64,000 bases of DNA from contig NC_067208.1 of assembly GCF_026262505.1 (NCBI RefSeq), positions 6,829,962 to 6,893,961 on the forward strand. Reading direction: 5' to 3'. Made by a program: the position numbers and the translations under genes. Under the pieces are notes generated by a model. That model did no database searches. It saw nothing but the letters and a program-made list of their open reading frames with translations, and was not told the DNA's origin. Positions 1 through 9,407 of this stretch are shown piece by piece. This DNA comes from Trichomonas vaginalis G3. Taxonomy: Eukaryota > Parabasalia > Trichomonadida > Trichomonadidae. Within the stretch, counting starts at the first letter, position 1. The number at the start of each line of letters is the position of its first letter.

Positions 1-401
1 TAACTAATGAATCATAAATTAAAGCTTGTGCATCATTTTTGGTCTGAAGGACCCGGGCGTTTTGTTTCTTTGTTTTTTGTGGCTCAGGATTATATAATTT
101 ATATAATTCATCAATATCTTCTTCTGTTAATACTTCATTTTTGAAATCTTTCAAATGTTTAAGTTGTGATTTAGTTTTTTCCTTTGTATATTCATTATTT
201 TTAATTTTATCTTTAATTTTAGAAATTATTTCATCATGATATTTCAAAAATTCATTATCATAATATGAATAATAATATTATATCATCATCCGTTATATTT
301 TCATCATATTTTTGGAGATATGCTTTTAAATCATAATAACTAAGAAAATTTTGATCACGTACTAAATCATCAATTAAATTTTCTAAATCTACGTTATCCA
401 T
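1..401 (-). pseudogene. Relic of an unknown gene of the left element, running off the window
   Basis: Leftward coding-like sequence starts at an ATG near 401 and continues to the window edge, rich in Asp, Glu, Lys and Asn. It is not intact. It lies 101 bp downstream of the polymerase gene on the same strand, so it belongs to the same element. No family was recognised. Confidence 0.4.
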
Positions 402-502
402 TTATATAAAAATAAAATAAATGTTTTAAGGGTGCCCACCTCTTTGATCAAGAATCAAAACCATCATTCAACGGTTCCTTTTGTCTCTTCTGTGGCATTT
501 CA

Positions 503-3500
503 TTAAATAAACGGCATACAACATCCATTTTCACAACATACAGCCTTAGTGTGTGCTCCTGTTAATGCAGTCTTACCGATTGTTAAGCGAGTCATTGACC
601 CGTTTTTAAGTTGTAAATTAATATTCTGACCATCAAATATCACTTTATCATTTATTATATCCAAATAATTTTTAGGTGTTAATTGTTTATTTTGTCGTAA
701 ACTAACTCCTTTCATTTTTTGTGCAATCTTTTTAAAATCACTTCCATCAATTGAACCGTTGAATGATGTATAACACTTGGGGCATAAAGCAACCATGTTA
801 TCACCTTGTTTCTCAATTGCTAAACCCAATAACTTCTTCTCATGTGCTTTTTCTTCAGCTTTATTCTTTAATTTAGGTTTAAATTTCTCATCAAAACAAA
901 AGAAATCAAAAGGTGCGAATTTGTAAATGTTTTTATCATAAAATTGTTTATCAGTAACAATTGCTTGAAATGCTTGAGTGTTAGGAAGATTTGGGTCGCC
1001 AGCGATTGCCCAATAAGATGAATCAGTATCACCTTCAATGAAATGAAAACGATTAACATTCATGCATTTATACATAAAATCATAAATGAAAACCAAATAC
1101 CAGTATTTAGCATTATCTAAAGTAAAGAATGCCTCTTGTAAACATGTTTCACATCTATAAAATCTATCTTTGAGCATCACTTGATACGTATCTTCACCTA
1201 TTTCTCTTATGTTTTTAAACTTATTTGCCATACATGCAACGCGTGCCTTCTGTGCATTCATTATTTTAGTCTTTGTGTAATTTTGTGTATTCATTGCATC
1301 GTAACCATATGATCCATTAAGTGAAATCTTGCAAAATAAACTTTTTCCTTTATTTCCTTCTAATTCAGCCTTTTGTCTTTCGTTCATAAATTTGTTCGCA
1401 AATTCATTAAAACAAGTGTTTTTAGTAAATGTTAAAATTGATTGAATGTCATCGATGATAAAATGAAATTTGTCTATTAGATACCAAAGATAATAAGAAG
1501 AAAATGGTTGATATTGGTTGTGTGTTGATGCTAACTGAGTTAATTTTCTCTGTTTCTGGTCAACCGGTAAATTGTTTGATTTCATGTAATTATACATAAA
1601 ACTGCCAATTGTTTTTTCATCTGTGATAATATCTAAGTTTCTTATTATCGGTAAAAAGTTTATGTAATCATTAATGTATTTTTCATCAATGTGACCCTTT
1701 ACTTCAGCCACGAATAAAGTATTTTTCTTTCTAATAATTCCCAGTGCTTTTGCTTTCTTTGTTGCTGTATCACAAATGATAACACCATTCAATCTTCCCG
1801 GCATATACATTTTATGGTCAGTATATTGAATGAAATCATGAGGATTAGATGAAAATGATGAAGGATATAATGAATTAAAGTCAACTCCAACGAAATGAGT
1901 CATAATGTTGGTGGTGTCCTCATTTGATACAGTTTTAGTTTCTGGATTATATGAAAGTTTATTAATGTGCGTGATTCCTTTAAGATTTACTCTATGTTGA
2001 ACATTTGATAAACCACCAGTAATTCCATTACGGAGAATGTGATAAGCTTCAACTGAATCTAAAGTCATTGGTAAATTATTTTTTAATGCATAATTTCTTA
2101 AATTGATTCTTAAACGTTGAACATCTTCATCTTTATTTGATTTTACGACATTGCAATAACAACACATTAACTGACAATTTTCTTTGGTATGTGGTTTTTC
2201 ATTATCGATTCTATCCAATGTTGGTTTATTTGCATATGTAAACGCTTTACCACACATTTTGCATTTAGATGAAAGGATTAAATCGTGATAGTATTGAAAA
2301 TCATCCGTTGAAACATTATTTTTAGTATCTCTTTTCGCCTTTTCATCTTGTTTCTTATATGAATCAATTTTATATTTCCAATACTTTTTTGTTAATTCAA
2401 AACTTGATTCTATCTCTTCCTCAGGATATTTTTCATTAGGATTAAAGTCTTTATATGCTAAAGCGTAACGAATCATTGAAGCATTCGATGATAAAGAAAG
2501 ATTATGAAGCATGTCAATTTTATAAACAAATGTTTCTTCGATAATTTTATCGATTGGGTCAATCATAATTTCAACGTCTTTATTGCAATAATGAATAAAA
2601 TATTCTAATCTATTCTCAAAATTTTTAGCATCATTGAGATATATTTGATAATCTGAATCGGATATAGTTTCTTGAGTTAATGCTGAATAAAATGAATCTT
2701 GAGTGAATGGTTCCTTTTTATATAATTCATCTTCGTAATTCTCCCATGTGATGAATTGATAAGGGAAAAAGGATTTAACACGTGTTTTATTGTTTCCGAA
2801 ATCTTGAGTGAATTGGTCTAATGTCCCACCCGCTATATAATTTCTGATGTCAATAAATCTTAATTCATATGGACAGTTTGTTTTCTTTACTATGACTTGC
2901 TTAAATTGAGAAGAAGAACCCAGCATTGATTTTATCTTCCATTTTGCAGTATTTAAATCACGAAGAATTAAATTTAAATCAAACTTTCCCGAATTAAAAC
3001 CAATGATATTCACTTTATTAAATTCTTCATCTAAAAGCTCTTTCATTGCCTCCTTTTGTTTCTCATTTAATGTATTCATTAATTCTTCATATTGTTCAAT
3101 ATTTGATTTAGCAACTAATGAACAGGTTGAAAATAAAAATTCAATCCAATCAGAGATGAACGAATCACTTGATGTTAAGCAAAAATTCCTCGTAAATGTT
3201 TTATCACGGTCTACGACCTCGCCGCTTTGCGGCTTTATTTTGACAGTTGATGATACCATAAATGGTTTTAAGTAAGCGTTCAAAGTTGCACACTCAGAAA
3301 GTTGTAATTCTTCTTTAGTCTCTAATGTTTCGAAGTCAAAAGTAATATAATATCTTGTTGGTTTATAATATTCCTGCAAATTATGAGCTAATAACCACTG
3401 ATATATCTTCTGTTTCGTGATATGTGGTGCATATGGTTGTTGTGTGTTTTGCAATTGAACGTCTTGAATTAATCTTCCATTATTTTCTTTACATTTCTCA

Positions 3501-3970
3501 CAATGTTTTAAAAATCTTCTTTGGTTTTTCCTTTCTGGATCATCACGGATAGAATATACTTCTTCTTTGCAAAAGGGGCAAACTTTATATCCTGTGAGTG
3601 CTTCAACGTCTGTAATTCTGTCAGCGTGAAGTTTTCCACATGGACTCTGTGTTAATAAAATATTTACTGTTTCAAATTCTGGATCTATCATTATTGATTC
3701 CACTAATGGAAAGTCTACCTTGTTAATGTCTACGTCTTCTGGTTGAGGGTCACAATAATAAAAATCAATATTAACGTTTAACATTCTTGCTAACCTCTCA
3801 CTTTCTGATGAAATGTCAAATCCTTCATATGCATCTATGGCTTCATTTAAATAACTTCTACGAGTTTTAGGATTAACACCATCAGGAATGTTATAGAAGT
3901 GTTTAAATAACCTTCTACCTTCGGCTCTTATTTGATTATCATTCATTTTAGCTGTTCCATTTTTGTTCAT
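503..3970 (-). CDS. polB: Protein-primed family B DNA polymerase with embedded HNH domain
   Basis: This 1155-residue protein carries the full motif set of a family B polymerase. The 3'-5' exonuclease motifs are FDFETLE (about residue 210), GFNSGKFDLN (about 325) and YCNKDVEIM (about 470). The palm motifs are DFNSLYPSS (about 697), KISLNGSYGY (about 885) and GDTDSS (about 978). DFNSLYPS together with DTDS is typical of the protein-primed enzymes of Polintons and related viruses. Between exonuclease and palm (about 560-610) sits an HNH/endonuclease VII-like module: two Cys pairs around LDRIDNEKPH and NCQLMCCYCN. An N-terminal CPFC...HCEKC segment (about 130-160) may be another zinc site. The ATG at 3970 follows an AT-rich leader. 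It would copy the element's linear DNA. Length agrees with Polinton polymerases. Confidence 0.9.
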   Translation of the reverse strand: MNKNGTAKMNDNQIRAEGRRLFKHFYNIPDGVNPKTRRSYLNEAIDAYEGFDISSESERLARMLNVNIDFYYCDPQPEDVDINKVDFPLVESIMIDPEFETVNILLTQSPCGKLHADRITDVEALTGYKVCPFCKEEVYSIRDDPERKNQRRFLKHCEKCKENNGRLIQDVQLQNTQQPYAPHITKQKIYQWLLAHNLQEYYKPTRYYITFDFETLETKEELQLSECATLNAYLKPFMVSSTVKIKPQSGEVVDRDKTFTRNFCLTSSDSFISDWIEFLFSTCSLVAKSNIEQYEELMNTLNEKQKEAMKELLDEEFNKVNIIGFNSGKFDLNLILRDLNTAKWKIKSMLGSSSQFKQVIVKKTNCPYELRFIDIRNYIAGGTLDQFTQDFGNNKTRVKSFFPYQFITWENYEDELYKKEPFTQDSFYSALTQETISDSDYQIYLNDAKNFENRLEYFIHYCNKDVEIMIDPIDKIIEETFVYKIDMLHNLSLSSNASMIRYALAYKDFNPNEKYPEEEIESSFELTKKYWKYKIDSYKKQDEKAKRDTKNNVSTDDFQYYHDLILSSKCKMCGKAFTYANKPTLDRIDNEKPHTKENCQLMCCYCNVVKSNKDEDVQRLRINLRNYALKNNLPMTLDSVEAYHILRNGITGGLSNVQHRVNLKGITHINKLSYNPETKTVSNEDTTNIMTHFVGVDFNSLYPSSFSSNPHDFIQYTDHKMYMPGRLNGVIICDTATKKAKALGIIRKKNTLFVAEVKGHIDEKYINDYINFLPIIRNLDIITDEKTIGSFMYNYMKSNNLPVDQKQRKLTQLASTHNQYQPFSSYYLWYLIDKFHFIIDDIQSILTFTKNTCFNEFANKFMNERQKAELEGNKGKSLFCKISLNGSYGYDAMNTQNYTKTKIMNAQKARVACMANKFKNIREIGEDTYQVMLKDRFYRCETCLQEAFFTLDNAKYWYLVFIYDFMYKCMNVNRFHFIEGDTDSSYWAIAGDPNLPNTQAFQAIVTDKQFYDKNIYKFAPFDFFCFDEKFKPKLKNKAEEKAHEKKLLGLAIEKQGDNMVALCPKCYTSFNGSIDGSDFKKIAQKMKGVSLRQNKQLTPKNYLDIINDKVIFDGQNINLQLKNGSMTRLTIGKTALTGAHTKAVCCENGCCMPFI

Positions 3971-4050
3971 TTATGTAAGAATAAAAATTAAAAAATAAAT
4001 AAAAATAAAGTTTATTTTTTTTTAAAGTCCGAGACTCAGAGAGTCCAGGG

Positions 4051-5157
4051 CTAAAGCCCATAAAATGAATTAAGAACACATAAATTTTTATCATCTGCGA
4101 CGTGACGAATACATTTTAATTTACTCAAGAATGCATACCCTGATACATTAAATCTAATTCCTGTCTTATTTAATTTCACAACTTTGAAAAGGAATGTATG
4201 AATAGCTATAAAATGATGAGAAGATGTTTTATGGGTTGCTTCCATTTTTTCTGAAATAAATGAATAAATATAATGCTTATACGTTTTCATATCTTTTATA
4301 TTCTTAATAACGAATGGTATAGACCTTTCCACTTCGTCTTCCTTCGGTGCTGTTCTTTCATATGAAACATTATTGGTATCTTCAATAATGAAACCACAAT
4401 CGCATAAAATTTTATATGTACCAATTGTTTCTTTTGATATTTTATCTAACAAATCAAAAACTTTATCAACACCTGTACATTTATTTAAATAATAATTTGT
4501 GTAAATATCATGATCTTCTTTCTTAATCGTATTAGTTGCATATGTCACGTTTTTAAGAGCTTTTTTGAATTTCTCAGAATCGAGAGGGGGTGAAAGTAAG
4601 ATACATGGATAATCTCCATCGTCAATAAACTGAAGCTTATGTTTATGAATAAATTTTGTGCCTTCTTCTGAGAGTGTTTCGTCAATATCACCATCTAATA
4701 AATTTTGTGTTGATTCTAAGACATAATTTTTATATCTTTCTTCATGAGATTTCTGAACTGCTGATTCTGAAGCTGGGATATTCATTAAACCCTCTACTTC
4801 ATTTTCATTATATTTTTCAACTTCTCTTAATTCCTTAATTTTTTCATCTATTTCATCTCTTATTTTTTCCAGTCTTTCAATTTCATCGTATTCATCATCT
4901 TTAATTCGTTCTTCATAATATTCAGGGAAAACATCAGGTTCTTTAGTTTTTCCCTTTTTAGATGTGGGATATAAGAAATTTATAACATCATCTTTATTCA
5001 TTTTTCCATCATAATCAAACTCATTTAAAAACTCCGCGAATTTTTGACAATTTCTAAAATAATATTTATCAACCTCATAACCTGCCTCCTCTAATATATC
5101 CTTTATTTCCTCATTTGTGAATCCTAATTTTTTAACGTCGTTAGTCTTGACACTCAT
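4051..5157 (-). CDS. Unknown protein of the left virus-like element, coiled-coil segment
   Basis: An open gene of 368 residues lies head-to-tail upstream of the polymerase gene, 80 bp away. The start is taken at the ATG at 5157, three codons inside a TTG-started frame. Visible features are an acidic N-terminal part with a weak EF-hand-like stretch (FDYDGKMNKDD, about residue 50), a charged coiled-coil (about 90-125) and no transmembrane segment. The C-terminal half has several Cys and His but no clear zinc motif. No family was recognised. Its upstream sequence (T-rich, TTTTATTTTGTATGAA before ATG) resembles the leaders of genes in the element at 36-61 kb. Confidence 0.55.
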   Translation of the reverse strand: MSVKTNDVKKLGFTNEEIKDILEEAGYEVDKYYFRNCQKFAEFLNEFDYDGKMNKDDVINFLYPTSKKGKTKEPDVFPEYYEERIKDDEYDEIERLEKIRDEIDEKIKELREVEKYNENEVEGLMNIPASESAVQKSHEERYKNYVLESTQNLLDGDIDETLSEEGTKFIHKHKLQFIDDGDYPCILLSPPLDSEKFKKALKNVTYATNTIKKEDHDIYTNYYLNKCTGVDKVFDLLDKISKETIGTYKILCDCGFIIEDTNNVSYERTAPKEDEVERSIPFVIKNIKDMKTYKHYIYSFISEKMEATHKTSSHHFIAIHTFLFKVVKLNKTGIRFNVSGYAFLSKLKCIRHVADDKNLCVLNSFYGL

Positions 5158-6777
5158 TTCATACAAAATAAAAATAAATTTTCATAAATGTAAGACATGA
5201 ATTTTTAAAGTTTATTTTTTTTATTTCATTATGTATGGGCTGAGTGTAAATGTCTTACAATTTTGAAAATTTTTTAAATCTTGATTTATTCAAAAACGTA
5301 AGAATAAAAACCGTAAGAATCATACATTTTTTACTTCATATGTTAAAAAAAATGATACAAAATCGTTCAATATTGTATGAATTCTTACGTTTACAAAAAA
5401 AGTCACACAACCCTTCAACATATACTACTAATATTGCTTATCAAAATATATCTCTATTCTCTCATTTCTGTTTAGTCAATATCATTACACTCTTATTGTC
5501 TAATAACATGCTATTAATTTTCTTAAAATTAAAAAAAAAAATATCAACTTTTAAAAACAGAAACTTAACATCCTTAGGTCAATGGATTTTGATGTGAGAT
5601 ACATTTAATCTGTTTTTCTTTTTTTATTTTAAATAATTGAATATTTATAGTTGTTATGGGTCTTACATCATGTAAAACGAATTTTCTTAAAGTAAATTTA
5701 CTTTTTCTTCAATCTTTCTTACATATTTATTAAAAAAAAATTATCCAAAAAAAGATGTTTTAGAATGAAAAAAAAATAGAAAAATCTTCATTTATAGTCT
5801 TTCTTGAATGTATACGTTTTGATTTTTTTCTTTTTTAAAAAATTCAATTTCTAGAAAAATCGAGAAAAAATCATTTTCTTCTATTTTTTAGGACGCCATA
5901 CCCATTGAAATCTCCTCTCAGGACGCCATAAACTATTCAATTATGGTGTAAACTTCTCAAAAATTGAATAGTTTACATCAGGACGCCTTAGGACGCCAAC
6001 CCTTTACGCGCCCGTTTGAGAGCACTTAATACATTGAAATATCATAAATATTGAAATATTAAAAAGTGTATTTCAAAATATTGAAATTATAAAAATTTAT
6101 AATACTGAAATTGAGACAAATTAATAAATTCAATGTGTTTTTTTGAAATAACTCTCAAATATTATTTTTTTGTTTATTTAATGATGAATAAATATGATTG
6201 CTTTAGTCAATCATAAAAACTAATTTAAGTTTAAAATAATGAAAGGATAATTTGATCGTTTTTTAAAATACAATTATTTTTGATGATTTGCAAGAATCTT
6301 TGAAAAGAATATAATATAGGTTCTATTTTTGTAAAATTTATCCAAATCATGTATTACATAAATTACGATTAAAACGATGAAAGAACCAAAAAGTGTGTTT
6401 TGTGTTTTGTTGTTGCGTGTTGGATGCGGGATCCTGTTATTTCCGAAATCGACAAAAAATTTGGAAATTTAATTTCCGAAATCGAAATTATATTAATGTT
6501 TTTAATATTCTTATATCAAAAGGATTAAAGTTCATTAAGAGAAAAACAATTCTTCTTCTTCAATCTATTGGCGCATTTATTTCTACACGCCAATAAGGAA
6601 GGGAAAATTATAAGACACCATGGTGTCTTCAAAACGCTAATTTTTGATATTTTTAACAACCCTAAATTAAAGCAATCATCCCCATGATTCTAAACGTAAA
6701 TTACTAATTTTCACTTTTTTTTTGAAAATTCATTTCTTGAATTGACATCAAATATCTTAATCTTTGAAAAAAATCCA
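5158..6777. other. Long AT-rich non-coding stretch between the left element and host gene
   Basis: About 1.6 kb with no convincing gene. The first 600 bases repeat GTAAGA/TCTTAC-type words (including a 10-bp inverted pair, TGTAAGACAT near 5188 and ATGTCTTACA near 5250), as if they were control or end sequence of the left element. A GGACGCC repeat cluster follows at 5891-5997. From 6000 the sequence is simple AT-rich with repeated ATTGAAAT words. Open frames at 5250-5597 and 6393-6596 are low-complexity and were not accepted. Confidence 0.5.
5891..5997. repeat. Four GGACGCC repeats around a 14-bp inverted repeat
   Basis: GGACGCC occurs at 5891, 5921, 5981 and 5991, all in the same direction, in otherwise very AT-rich DNA. 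Between the second and third copies lies a perfect inverted pair, TAAACTATTCAATT (5929-5942) and its complement (5962-5975), with a 19-nt loop. It may be a protein-binding array or the decayed edge of the left element. Confidence 0.6.
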
Positions 6778-8730
6778 ATGCCATTAAGCGACGATTCATC
6801 ACAAGAAAAACAGCTTAGCGACATAAGACAAGACAAGAGCTTTGGAGACGAATATAACTTTTACGTTTTAACACCTATTGAAGACGAAGATCAAGAAATA
6901 TCACAAATAATTAAAGAAAACGATCATTCGCAAATTATCTTATTACCAAATCAGCCAGATTTGGATGACATATCTGTTAACGAAGCTATCAAATCAGAAT
7001 CACATAATGATTTCGTTAAATTTAGATTTATTGATAAAATCGGACAAAATGAGTTCGATCTAGAAGTTAAATCCAATCAAAAAATGGAAAGTTTAGATCT
7101 TGAAATTATTTCAAGATGTAAATTTCGCCAACACAAGGTTGAATACATTCTCACCGGTAGAAAAATTCAACCAGATGAGATCGCATCGAATGTATTTCTA
7201 CGAAATCGTCGAAAGCGTCCAATATACGTATTTGAAACACCTGCAAAGCTTGAAGATGCTCAAAATTCTACAGAAATACAATCCATTTCCACTGAAGAGT
7301 TACCAAGCGAAGAAAAATTAAACAATTTTTATTCAAGGGTTAAGAAGAAATTTGAACACAATTCATTTATATGTCTTATTCCATATACAATTGGCCCATT
7401 TTTCACATATTATTTTGATGGCGATTTTAATATTGATGAAATTTTAATCTTTTTATACAAAGAATTCCAAACTTTACTGGACTACGAGATCTGTATTCTT
7501 GATAAAGATTCCCAGCTCATAGAAACAAATAAACAAAATAATCAAATTTTATTTTATGGCAGAATTGACAAAATTCCTGACAAGCTTCCCAATATAATCG
7601 ATAATCTTACAACATTCATTACTCTTCACCAGAAATCCAAAGAAATTTATGATAAAATTCAAGAAGAATTTAAACAAAATAAACAAGAGTTAGTTAAACA
7701 AATATGGATCAGATTAAATAGTTTGAACTCACAATTGTACAATTTAGAGGACAAAGTTAAGAAGTTTTACAAAATTCTTGAAGAATCGAGCCAAGTTAGT
7801 CAAAAAACAACATCAGCTATTACTGAAACTACTAAAAAGGCCGGAAATATCAATTTGAACGTGATTATCACTGATAATATTGATAATGAATCTAATTTTG
7901 TTCAATTCACAATTTCTGTTTCTGAATCCTCAACATTCAATGAAGTTACAAGTGTAATATATAAAGAGCACCAAGAATTAGCAAATTGCAAGTTTGATTT
8001 TAGAGATTCACAACATCAAGAAATTTGGAAAAATCAAAAGGTTCGTAGTTATGCAAATCAGAAAGTTTACGCTATAACAGACCAAGATCCAGCTAAAATC
8101 AAAACATTGCAAGACAATTTGGAGACAAAATTTATATATGATGATTGTTTTAATGCATCAATATCGATTAAATCATCGGAGACACAAGAAAATATTGAAA
8201 AGCAACTTTGCGAGTTTTTCAATTGTTCCGGGCCAGTAAAATTCGAGTTTTCACCTGATATTACTAATGGATTAAAGAATATTCGTGAAGTTAATATAAA
8301 ACCATTGAATGGAATCCATTTATACCTTGAACTCAGTACATTACTTGCAGATGACAATAAAGAAAACTTAGATGCAGTTCTTGAATATAATACTCCATTT
8401 GTTGAAATTTTTAATACTCTGATTCAAAAAGGAGTATTCTCTTCTGTTGAAGAAAATGGATTAGTTTTTTGGAAAGAAAGAGATGTATCTCAAAAATGTC
8501 CGAATGATATAGGCATCAAAGAACTGGAAGAATATCGACAAATCGAAATAACATCATCTGGATGTCAAAGAATTTCAAAGGAAATAACTGAAAGACTTAA
8601 CAAAGAAGAAGATATCCAACAAGTAATGCTTTTTACTGGTGTAGATAAAAAAGAGGCAATGAAACTTGTTGTAATTCACGGAGATGCAAATTCCGCTATT
8701 AACAGCTATTTGGATAGCCTAAAAAATTAG
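6778..8730 (+). CDS. Multi-ubiquitin-like-fold protein with C-terminal UBA domain
   Basis: A 650-residue soluble protein. The first ATG in frame is at 6778; the frame is open upstream only from a TTG. Residues about 80-135 read like a ubiquitin-fold domain, with ILTGRKIQPDEI resembling the ubiquitin beta-grasp hairpin. Three further stretches (about 195-270, 355-435 and 450-520) have the same alternating strand-helix pattern and may be diverged UBL repeats. A coiled coil lies at about 275-340. The last 45 residues (EDIQQVMLFTGVDKKEAMKL, then GDANSAINSYLD) form a UBA-type three-helix domain. UBL plus UBA suggests a ubiquitin-receptor or shuttle-like role in protein turnover. The UBA call is fair; the extra UBL repeats are inferred. 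Confidence 0.75.
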   Translation: MPLSDDSSQEKQLSDIRQDKSFGDEYNFYVLTPIEDEDQEISQIIKENDHSQIILLPNQPDLDDISVNEAIKSESHNDFVKFRFIDKIGQNEFDLEVKSNQKMESLDLEIISRCKFRQHKVEYILTGRKIQPDEIASNVFLRNRRKRPIYVFETPAKLEDAQNSTEIQSISTEELPSEEKLNNFYSRVKKKFEHNSFICLIPYTIGPFFTYYFDGDFNIDEILIFLYKEFQTLLDYEICILDKDSQLIETNKQNNQILFYGRIDKIPDKLPNIIDNLTTFITLHQKSKEIYDKIQEEFKQNKQELVKQIWIRLNSLNSQLYNLEDKVKKFYKILEESSQVSQKTTSAITETTKKAGNINLNVIITDNIDNESNFVQFTISVSESSTFNEVTSVIYKEHQELANCKFDFRDSQHQEIWKNQKVRSYANQKVYAITDQDPAKIKTLQDNLETKFIYDDCFNASISIKSSETQENIEKQLCEFFNCSGPVKFEFSPDITNGLKNIREVNIKPLNGIHLYLELSTLLADDNKENLDAVLEYNTPFVEIFNTLIQKGVFSSVEENGLVFWKERDVSQKCPNDIGIKELEEYRQIEITSSGCQRISKEITERLNKEEDIQQVMLFTGVDKKEAMKLVVIHGDANSAINSYLDSLKN

Positions 8731-9407
8731 AAATTTTACGAAATATGAAACATTTTATAAAGCAACTAAAATAGAGGTGGTTATTTTACATGGCAACAAT
8801 AGTATACATAACAATTTACCAATAAACTTTTTAGGGGCAAATCAAAAGGAACATTAAAATGCAAATGAAAACTTTTGATTTGTTAAGTTAGACTTCACGG
8901 TCCGATATTTATCATTAATTCTGTGTCTGGTAAATAGAACATTTTTTTTATCCTTGATAAAATGAAACAAAAATAATGCAAAATCTAAAGAAAATACCTC
9001 AAACCAGGTCAGTTGAAGTCTAAGACTCAATATATTGACCTGATGTATTCTTTAGGTGTTCTTCATTAAGAATCTTTAAAATGAAATCATTTTGTACGGT
9101 GTCTTAGTGGAAAGCCAAGCTATTACCCATTTAATTGCCTCGATTCTTCAGAACAAATATTCTTAAATTCTTATTTTTAATGACGATTCAATGTTTAAAA
9201 ATCATTCCGTATCTAATTGAAAAGTTAATAAATTTGTTAACATCAAACGTAAATATTTTAAATTATTCGCATTAGATTTTCCACCTATCGTTTATTTGAG
9301 CAAATAATTTTTAAGAAATCAAATTACTTTTATTGTTCATTGTAATTACAAATTATAGAAGATAATTGAATACATATTTAACGATAAAGTAATCAATTTT
9401 TTGCACA
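8731..9407 (+). other. Intergenic region, nothing recognised
   Basis: 677 AT-rich bases between two rightward genes. I see no tRNA, repeat or open frame. The start of the following gene at 9408 has no clear T-C-A-pyrimidine initiator site in front of it. Confidence 0.5.

Larger units (their letters stand above)
1..5157 (-). mobile_element. Partial Polinton/Maverick-type virus-like element (fossil)
   Basis: Three consecutive leftward genes, one of them a protein-primed family B DNA polymerase of the Polinton type, mark this as the inner part of a large virus-like DNA element. The left side runs off the window. The right end is not defined: no terminal repeat matching the element at 36-61 kb was seen, and the non-coding stretch after 5157 could belong to either element or host. 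The two longest genes look whole; the leftmost gene is broken, so the copy is at least lightly decayed. A linear plasmid or another polB-bearing virus-like element is an alternative. Confidence 0.7.

Noticed and set aside
5250-5597. 115-residue rightward frame
   Set aside because: Low-complexity Asn/Leu/Lys sequence in AT-rich DNA, no relative, no start context.
6393-6596. 67-residue rightward frame
   Set aside because: Short, low-complexity, no support.
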